From positions 6,840,001-6,904,000 of the forward strand of contig JAGUCH010000006.1 of NCBI GenBank assembly GCA_019096065.1: a DNA stretch of 64,000 bases, read 5' to 3'. Below are positions 57,470-64,000 of the stretch, piece after piece. A model generated the notes under the pieces. The model saw only the letters and a program-made list of their open reading frames with translations, made no database searches and had not been told where the DNA came from. This DNA comes from Paracyclopina nana. Its lineage: Eukaryota > Arthropoda > Copepoda > Cyclopoida > Cyclopettidae. The position numbers and the translations under genes are program-made. Each line of letters opens with the position of its first letter. Positions within the stretch are counted from its first letter, which is position 1.

Positions 57470-57690
57470 GGGTGTATTTTGTACACTGAGTGTACTAGGT
57501 GAACTGAGTGTATTTGGTGTACTGAGAGTACTTGATTTTCTGAGTGTATTTGGTGTACTGAGTGTACTTGGTGTACTGAGTGTATTTAGAGAACTGAGTT
57601 TACTCGGTATAGTAGTGAGTGTACTTGGTGTACTGAGTGTACTTGGTGAACAAAGTGTGCTTGATTTAGTGTGCTTGGTGTATTGGATGT
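57470..57690. repeat. Short tandem repeat, GAGTGTACTTGGTGTACT type, right copy
   Basis: About a dozen ~18-base units with drift after paralogue C; same family as 42036-42180 after paralogue B. Confidence 0.88.
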
Positions 57691-57799
57691 AATTTGGGAT
57701 ATGAGTGTACTGAAGATGCTGGATAATCTAATACTATTCGAAAGCATAAAGCATGAATGTATTATTTATCTATTTTGGTTAAGCATCACTCCATTGAGA

Positions 57800-58102
57800 T
57801 CAGTGAAAGAGTTTGCCTTTTTGTTGCTCTTGAGCAGCTCTGATCAATTTCACAAATTCTGTTTCCCTGATGATGAATTGAGTGCAGTTCTCGTTGGCAT
57901 CAATGGCCTTGATCATGTCATGGCCTTGATGTAACAATGAGCCTTTGAGCAGTTCGTTGTCGACATCATGTATTGCACAGCCTTGTTTCAGCTCTTGATT
58001 TGTCCTCTGGAGCTCGCTGAGGTTTTGCAGCAGTTCGGCTTGACCAAATGGTGTGCGACGGTCACACCCTCTGAAGCCTAGGATGGTTAGCATCGGCTTC
58101 AT
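57800..58102 (-). CDS. Possible small protein of 100 residues, unrecognised
   Basis: Open frame from ATG 58102 in a good context (GCGACCATGA) just downstream of a GC-richer stretch (about 58105-58290). The product is polar and helix-prone, with a Leu/Gln-rich segment AELLQNLSELQRTNQELKQG and an end rich in Gln/Lys (AAQEQQKGKLFH). No signal, TM or family recognised. Could be a true small gene, an exon, or a leftover of the adjacent virus-like region; the evidence is only the frame, start context and composition. Confidence 0.3.
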   Translation of the reverse strand: MKPMLTILGFRGCDRRTPFGQAELLQNLSELQRTNQELKQGCAIHDVDNELLKGSLLHQGHDMIKAIDANENCTQFIIRETEFVKLIRAAQEQQKGKLFH

Positions 58103-59078
58103 GGTCGCGGTACCGTTCGCAGCCTCCGGGTGCTGGCCGGATGTCTACCCGCCTTGGACCCAAAGCCGCAGCCTCGGTGCTCCAACTCCGGCGAGATACA
58201 TCACATGGCAAGCTTCAGTGCTGTAGACCTGTGATTGGGCCTCCTACCCACGTCCTCAACGGCCTCAACAGCCTCAGACGAGGATGCATAACTGCCCAGG
58301 AAACCTCTATACAAGTTATGGTCGAACAAAGTCAAACAAGGTTGTCTTATTCACTCAGCTTTTAACACCACACAAATTAATGGCAGCAAATACAAAGAAA
58401 TAAGTACTGCAGTAAATATTCTTGTGGCCATCTTCTTCATGCCTCAGCACACTTTGGAGAACTTTGGTGGGACAATAGCAGGGCAGAGCTCACTCAATGG
58501 GCCATGTGCACTTGGTCCATGTCTTGTTTCTCTGAAGTCCCCCATCGAACTCCCCGAGTCTTCTCCTTCTTCTCCACTCGATGCATCGCAGCAAGTTCCA
58601 TCAGCTTCCATCTGCTTCTCTCCGTTATCATGCAGCTGCAGGTCCTCTCTATGTAGCAGCTAGCAACTCCTCCACACAATGGCTAGCAACTTCTCCACTC
58701 AAGGTCAGGTGAATTGCCATAGGTAAGGCTCAACGCATAGGTAGTAGCAGCAGCAGCAGCAACAATCAGAGAGTTGGAGGAGATGAAAAGGTGTTTTTTG
58801 AGAAGGGAGGTTTTGTGATTTTGAGATGGTGATGTAGCGGTGAATGGGCAACCTTCCGGACTTCTGGCGGCTCCACGGGCTCCACGGTTTCCACAGGTTC
58901 CACTGGAGGGGTCCAATCAAGTCCTATTCTGGTCGTAACGTGCACCAGAGACATGATGTACTTATTGCCCATCATTCCCCGGCCCTAACTTTTTCAGCTT
59001 TTGAAATAGTTTTTAAGCTCTAAAAATATAAAAAAGGTGTCATTGATCGCTTACATCACATTAAGGTTGATACAGTTA
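58103..59078. other. Region between the small ORF and the virus-like cluster
   Basis: A GC-richer segment at 58105-58290, a Ser/Leu low-complexity pyrimidine-rich stretch near 58545-58640, and CAG/CTG-type microsatellite runs near 58740-58765. No exon I can support. Confidence 0.4.
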
Positions 59079-60965
59079 TTATACTAACGTCGCGCCTCCC
59101 AGGCCCCTCATTCGCACAGTAAGGCGCTGATTTTGGTCAGCATCTTTCTTGCGATCTCCTCTATTGTAGCGAAGCCGTGGGCGGGACGTATTAGGTCTCA
59201 CATAGCCTCCATCATCATAACATCGGCTGCATACTCGCCGCCTTTTCCAAATCAATATGCCCATACACGTGAATCCCAGTGCTGCAGACAATAGGCTCAC
59301 CGTCAGGATTATTTCCCAATTATTGAATAAACCTCCAAGTTCATCTTCAGGGAATTTTGTAAAGAACTTCACCATATCACTTTCCCAAGGAGAGTCCTCG
59401 TATCCAGTACTTTGAGTTCCAAGGGAAACCTTACAATTGCTAAGGATCTGATAGGATCCTGGTTCCAATACCACGAATTTCTTGAAGTCATTTAAACAAG
59501 TCCTATTAATCATTGCACTTGAGACCAAATTTAAGAACCCTTTATAATTAGCACATCCCACATCAGTGAGCGTGTTAGTTTTAAGTGGCTCTAATTCACA
59601 GGCGTCAAAAGGGTCACCCAGAGCTAGCCCTAAAAGTACTTTAGCACAGTGCTGGACTCCTTCTGTCAAGTCAAAGTCCTTGTTTTCACACACGGTTAAA
59701 TTATGGTCATGAACAAAGCAATCACTATAGATGGGTATTTCCCGAGACACAAACACTAGATCATTTCGGCGGGTCAAATACCTATCATGCAGTAAGAATC
59801 CGTTTTTGCTTCGTGACACAATATGATATGTGACCTCAGTGGTAGGGTCCATTTCTTTATACCCAACTATTCCCTGAGTGACAAAGTCTCCACTCTGCTC
59901 AGTGTTCGCCAAAGGTTCATAAACATTAGTAATGGTGGCCGCATTTCTGTCACTATTATGCGCCAGAGTTGGTAAGCTGAACCGTGTGCCTGCCTGCCCA
60001 AAATTTCTGGCAAATTGCACAACTGTGTCAGCATATGACAATACTTGCTGCAGATCATTTGGTAATAATCCAGACTTCAAAAATACCTTGCTAAAACCTT
60101 TCAGTAGTCGAAAGGCCAAAGAAACTTTCGGTGGTACTCTCAGTGGAGTGGTATTTGCTATCATGCCATCGGTGAATTTTGTCGATTTACCTGATTCTGC
60201 TAGGGCCATCACGGCGTTGTAGGCCTTTTCAAGGAAGCTTTTCCTCCCAGACAATTCAGATTTGACAAAGTCCTTATGGGTGATGACAAAGTCATTTTGA
60301 ACACATATTGTTGCCTTCCCATCACTGTGTGGTGCATGGGCTTTAACTGACGTCATGGTCCTCGGCCCTTGTCCCACAGTGAAATACCCCGTGATACACG
60401 GGTAACCTGCAATTATCTCATCATCCGGTTTTTTCTCATACCCCACTTGAGGAAATGTGGTTTTCCCATCCAAGGACATAGGTACCTCATTGACGATCCG
60501 AAACTTTACACATAAAGTTACCTTAGTGGCAAGAGGGCTTTCCTTTGCCGTATAACGTAATAGTTCTAGAAAAACGTCCATGTCTTCATAAGTTTTAGGG
60601 GCAAATGGTACAAACCCTTGACGTTTGGAACAAGCTTTGTCGATGGTGTTAGGGTGACTCTCTTCTCCAACTGCCAACATATTCCCAATATGGACCAAGT
60701 CCTCCTTGTCCTTAACTTCTTTTACCACGGTGTCAATATTATTCAGGACGCCAATTGTTGATTGCAAAAGGCCACTGTAATCCTTCGTATCTAACACCAT
60801 AGCCTTTTTCACCATTCTAGGATGATGGACCACTCTAACTGGAACTAGGGCATGTCCGGAATGGCAAAGTGCCTCATCCAGTACGAACTGAGTATTTGGG
60901 TAGTTGGACAGGCCCCAAGTGCCAGATCCCAAAAGGGTGAGTATGAAGGCCAATTCAAACGACAT
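59079..60965 (-). CDS. Virus-like type I membrane glycoprotein, intact 628-codon frame
   Basis: Uninterrupted intronless frame from ATG 60965. The N-terminal ~19 residues are hydrophobic (signal-like, ending in a GTWGLS region). The ectodomain of ~530 residues has many Cys and three N-glycosylation sequons (NTT, NLT, NRT). One TM helix lies at about 550-573, followed by a 55-residue Arg-rich cytoplasmic tail. This is the layout of a viral or retroelement envelope protein, larger than most host single-pass proteins that lack domains. I cannot assign it to a named glycoprotein family: no obvious furin site followed by a fusion peptide is visible. A TATA-like TTTATAAGG lies 50-60 bases upstream. 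A degraded frame sits upstream on the same strand. Age is unclear: the frame is open, so either recent, selected or domesticated. Confidence 0.6.
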   Translation of the reverse strand: MSFELAFILTLLGSGTWGLSNYPNTQFVLDEALCHSGHALVPVRVVHHPRMVKKAMVLDTKDYSGLLQSTIGVLNNIDTVVKEVKDKEDLVHIGNMLAVGEESHPNTIDKACSKRQGFVPFAPKTYEDMDVFLELLRYTAKESPLATKVTLCVKFRIVNEVPMSLDGKTTFPQVGYEKKPDDEIIAGYPCITGYFTVGQGPRTMTSVKAHAPHSDGKATICVQNDFVITHKDFVKSELSGRKSFLEKAYNAVMALAESGKSTKFTDGMIANTTPLRVPPKVSLAFRLLKGFSKVFLKSGLLPNDLQQVLSYADTVVQFARNFGQAGTRFSLPTLAHNSDRNAATITNVYEPLANTEQSGDFVTQGIVGYKEMDPTTEVTYHIVSRSKNGFLLHDRYLTRRNDLVFVSREIPIYSDCFVHDHNLTVCENKDFDLTEGVQHCAKVLLGLALGDPFDACELEPLKTNTLTDVGCANYKGFLNLVSSAMINRTCLNDFKKFVVLEPGSYQILSNCKVSLGTQSTGYEDSPWESDMVKFFTKFPEDELGGLFNNWEIILTVSLLSAALGFTCMGILIWKRRRVCSRCYDDGGYVRPNTSRPRLRYNRGDRKKDADQNQRLTVRMRGLGGATLV

Positions 60966-61063
60966 CTTACCAGCACAAACTCTGATCAGAAACTATTTGG
61001 GCCCCAAGACCGCTAACTTTCCTTATAAACCCAGACAAGTATGGGCACGCCACCTCACTATGT

Positions 61064-62581
61064 CTAGACATTCTTTGCTTTTTTTTTCCATTGGTTTTTT
61101 ATTATCATAGCATGTCGACATGTATGGTAAAAAGTTAAGAGTATTGGCCCACAACCAAGTATTTTATCAATATGTACAATTCGATTCTGAAGGGTAATTT
61201 CATTTTTAGAACTGCCCGACAAATCCATTAATCGCCTCAGTGAATACCTTGATGTCGCTGGGGTCATTTCCTCCATTTTAGCCTGGAGGAGATAGTTCAC
61301 ACGCTCCTTATTCTTATCGACTTTGGAGCGCTTAGCGTGCAAAATGTCTGGTCCATTCGTTCCTGCGCTGCTAAAAGGCGCCCGCGCGCTACATCGGCGT
61401 ACAGTCTAGGTCCTCGCCTTGGTTTTTGTTGCCAAGACTTCTCCACAAACGCGGCTAGTTTTTGGGGCCTGGCCCGGCTGTGTACCTCACGCATTGCGGA
61501 TATGTCCCAATGGCTCGATCGACAAACTGGGCTACCATGGTAGGCAGGAGTGCGGTCATATCGATCTTCCACGTCCAATTTTCGTGGTGCTTGAGCCACG
61601 CCATTGTTAAGGCAGGACGGCGGTCCCACATACAGTTGCACGTAAGGCGACGTCAAATCATGGAACATCCGCGGATCCCAAAATGATGAGTCCAATGTTG
61701 GCATGATCTGAATGCAGCCTCGCTTGGTATAATGTTTGGAGACTACTACAGGAGTTGAGCTCCACCCTGTCCACGGATTCCATGCACATAATACCCAACA
61801 GCTGTTGGGCTCTGGACGGCAGACCAACTCCTGACATTGGCCAACTTATGGACATTCTCGTCATATTCCATCTTGTCAGGCAAGTTGTAGACTGGTAGAT
61901 TGTCTAGCATCGGAAATATAACAAGAAAATCGGGAATCTCCCCTCCTTTACTCACTGGCTCGATAATCAATTCAATGCAGTCAAAGTTTTTCACCTTCAA
62001 TGGCCTACGAGGCTCGGTCCGTTCATAGGGTTCTCCATTTATCCTAATCGTCAGGTCAAAAGGCACCTCCTTTCCAACAGTCATGACCTCTTTCGTAGCT
62101 ATCTTCAACAGGCTTGCATCATAATGCTGCTGTATAGTAGCTCTGGTCCGGCTCGCCTCCCTCGCATAGGCCTGTAGACCCTCCATGTGGGAGGCCTGAT
62201 CAAATCCTCAAATGGCAATGGGTACCCCAAACTGGAGGATACCCTTTCCAATGGGACCTCGAGGGGTTCCTCTTGGTCCTGGTGCCTAGTCGTCTGATTC
62301 TGGGCTTGGTTCTCAATATTGACAGCAGGCATGTTGCGATCCATAACTGGCTCATCATCCTTTAGGAGCTCACTAACCTCTTGTTCGTTGAACTCTCCAG
62401 TCTTATCAGTCTCCATCATAGAGACCAATGCAGATTCTCCTTCCATGGATTCGGTGATCAGAGACATCCTTAGATTATCGAGGCTATTCAAGCTATCGCT
62501 CATTTCCAGACTGTTGCTGTAAGGCCGTAACCTGCCCTTTTTATACACATCTTTACAGGTATGCCCCACACTCTCGGGCAT
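61064..62581 (-). pseudogene. Frameshifted ~500-codon virus-like reading frame upstream of the glycoprotein
   Basis: Minus-strand coding potential passes through four overlapping frames: 62581-62105, 62186-61746, 61827-61297, 61342-61064. Frame changes fall within about 62105-62186, 61746-61827 and 61297-61342. The first part is acidic and disordered-looking (Met/Glu/Ser-rich). The middle has a folded-looking beta-rich stretch (PFDLTIRINGEPYERT, IPDFLVIFPMLDNLPVYNL). The end is basic (KSWQQKPRRGPRL). This order suggests a structural or nucleic-acid-binding protein of a virus or retroelement, but the family is not recognised. The breaks could be real decay or base-calling indels; no internal intron with proper sites explains them. 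A run of A follows near 61090-61073 on the minus strand. Confidence 0.5.
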
Positions 62582-62867
62582 TTAAATGCGTGGGTTGTCC
62601 CTTTTAAAAAACCCAAGGTCATTTTTTGTCTAGGTAAAAAAGAACAAGTTAACAGGACTTATACCACTTCCTTATAAGATGGGCGCGTGCGCGCACGCTC
62701 ATCGTCGAGTTGCACGGACATTTTTGACTTCCTAGGTCGAGAAACGTAGCGAGGGTGCAACAGGCAGTTGCAACTCTCAGCTTTCACTTAATGTTGATCA
62801 TTCTCCCATCGGACTTCGTCCAAGCTGGTCACTTTTCTAGAGATATTCCAATCCCAATCAACTCGCG
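62582..62867. promoter_or_regulatory. 286-bp divergent promoter region with TATA-like box and 14-bp GC palindrome
   Basis: Lies between the start codons of the frameshifted frame (-) and the three-exon gene (+). It contains CTTATAAGG (about 62671-62679, self-complementary, so usable on either strand) and the perfect palindrome GCGTGCGCGCACGC at 62685-62698. The glycoprotein gene has a matching TTATAAGG upstream. Confidence 0.5.
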
Positions 62868-63922
62868 ATGGTCATTTTAGCCTGGGTTTCTCTAACTCCA
62901 GAGGGCAGCTCTACAGAGGCTCCCACTGAGGTTCCAATCCAGCCATCAATGGTGGATCCTGCGCTAGTGGATTCTCAAACCACGGGCCCAGTAAGTCCTA
63001 CTGTTGCTATTCCTGAGAGTGGCATTTCTGAAGCCGGGGGTGGACCTGGATTTGGCCCAGCTCCTGTCGACCCCTTTGAAGTGGAGGTGTTTGACCCCCG
63101 AGATTTAATGCCAGCGGTACCAAATGGTTATCGTCCCATTGCCCCTCAGAGGGACTGGATCGATGAGGTTTTCAATTACCACCGATACGGTGTAATGGGA
63201 TGGATCGGTCTTGGAGCGTCCATTGGGATGGCTTTGGTAAGTTCAACCTTATAACTAGTTTTGCAACTATGGCCAAACTTTTATTTACCACCTTCTTTCT
63301 TACAGATTTTGCTTGGCATGTTGGTGTACTTCTGCGTGTGGACGTCACGATGGTGCCGAAGGTTCGTGGCCACGTTTCGAGCTATCCGTACGGAATCAGC
63401 GGCTGCCAGTGGGGAAGCCATGCAAATGCTTCCAACAAAGGCCCCATCAGAGCATGCAGCGGTATTTCACTGCTGTACCCCAGAGGTCCGAGCTTTGCCA
63501 CCAGCCCCGATTATGCGTGACCCTGATGTCCATTCGCTCCAAATGGCAATGGCTGCCATGGACCCCTATGGAACACTACGCCGGAATCCCAGCATCATGT
63601 CCGGGCTGGCCCACATCTATGACGTCCCTAATCCCAAGGGCTGGGTAAGGACCTATCAATTTATGAACTGTAAACAGGTTGCTCATGTACTCTTTTTCAT
63701 GCACCTTTTCAGGTACCTGTTACTGAAGGGTGCGGGCCGCGGACTTTGAAGAGACGATCTCGCCGGGCTCGAGCCCGAGATAACCGTCGCTTGGATTCGG
63801 CAGCGGAGTCCATCCCGGACAAGGACGAAATCACTGAGGCTGAACCTCTCTCCATCGCAGATGAGGACCAGGATTCAGCTGGATCAAAGGCTTCCCAAGA
63901 CGTCAACAGCGATGCCAACTAA
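62868..63922 (+). CDS. Unrecognised single-pass membrane protein, 3 exons
   Basis: Exons 62868-63236, 63306-63644, 63713-63922, phases all 0, introns of 69 and 68 bases with GTAAG donors and good acceptors; 305 residues. The N-terminal ~100 residues are Pro/Thr/Ser/Glu-rich and acidic. One TM of about 25-28 residues is formed across the exon 1/2 junction (GWIGLGASIGMALILLGMLV), followed by WTSRWCRRF, a basic juxtamembrane segment. The C-terminus has an Arg cluster (KRRSRRARARDNRR) then an acidic tail. Small basic clusters beside a TM recall viral membrane or tegument-like proteins, but host origin is equally possible. Divergent from, and only 286 bases from, the frameshifted virus-like frame. 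No family assigned. Confidence 0.6.
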
Positions 63923-64000
63923 GGATCGCCACGAACTTGCGAGACGAAGATCGCTCTCTTTTCGCACGTTTTTAAGCGCGTTTTCTGCAACTTTAGCACT
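63923..64000 (+). other. 3' flank of the three-exon gene to window end
   Basis: 78 bases after the stop codon. No AATAAA before the window ends. Confidence 0.4.

Noticed and set aside
58494-58975. Several small minus-strand frames near 58.5-59.0 kb
   Set aside because: Low-complexity and microsatellite-derived; no conserved features.

Overview
The window is nuclear DNA of an animal, most probably an arthropod. Split genes, GT-AG introns mostly of 60-350 bases, AATAAA polyadenylation signals and the gene families fit this: a trehalose-transporter-like SLC2, a SOCS5/SOCS36E-type SOCS, a PTBP/hephaestus-like RNA-binding protein and TTC14. A small crustacean is a reasonable guess, but nothing here fixes the group. 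About a third of the window is repeat or mobile DNA.

Layout. 0-31 kb is gene-dense: an SLC6 neurotransmitter/osmolyte-type transporter (+), a 21-bp minisatellite, an SLC2 sugar transporter (+), an unrecognised 6-exon gene with several basophilic-kinase-type sites (-), a small secreted Cys-rich protein (-), TTC14 with an RS-rich tail (-), a PTBP homologue with four RRMs (+, head to head with TTC14), a retinol-dehydrogenase-like SDR (-) and an SLC22 organic ion transporter (+) followed by a fragment of its own last exon. 31-36 kb holds an intronless-CDS SOCS gene with a GC-rich leader, two broken tandem copies of its 3' end, and two copies of a ~610-bp MITE. 36-57.4 kb holds three secreted PAN/Apple plus kelch-like genes. 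The second and third are near-identical direct duplicates separated by a ~12.8-kb GT-rich satellite with a ~4.36-kb higher-order period. 57.4-64 kb ends in a virus-like cluster: an intact 628-codon type I membrane glycoprotein, a frameshifted upstream reading frame on the same strand, and a divergent three-exon membrane protein gene.

Mobile elements. The most striking repeat is a composite element, seen in five copies, with an outer palindrome and an inner inverted-repeat unit carrying two tRNA-like pol III promoter units. Two copies lie in opposite orientation around the TPR-coding exons of TTC14. One copy is interrupted by a 720-bp element flanked by TTAA, and other copies in the window show the empty site.

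The genes do not form one pathway. Transporters (SLC6, SLC2, SLC22), RNA-processing proteins (TTC14, PTBP), an SDR and a JAK/STAT or EGFR-type attenuator (SOCS) are ordinary neighbours. The local novelty is in the PAN-kelch cluster with its satellite, the composite tRNA elements, and the virus-like cluster at the right end. Exon joins were worked out by eye from splice sites, reading phase and family similarity.
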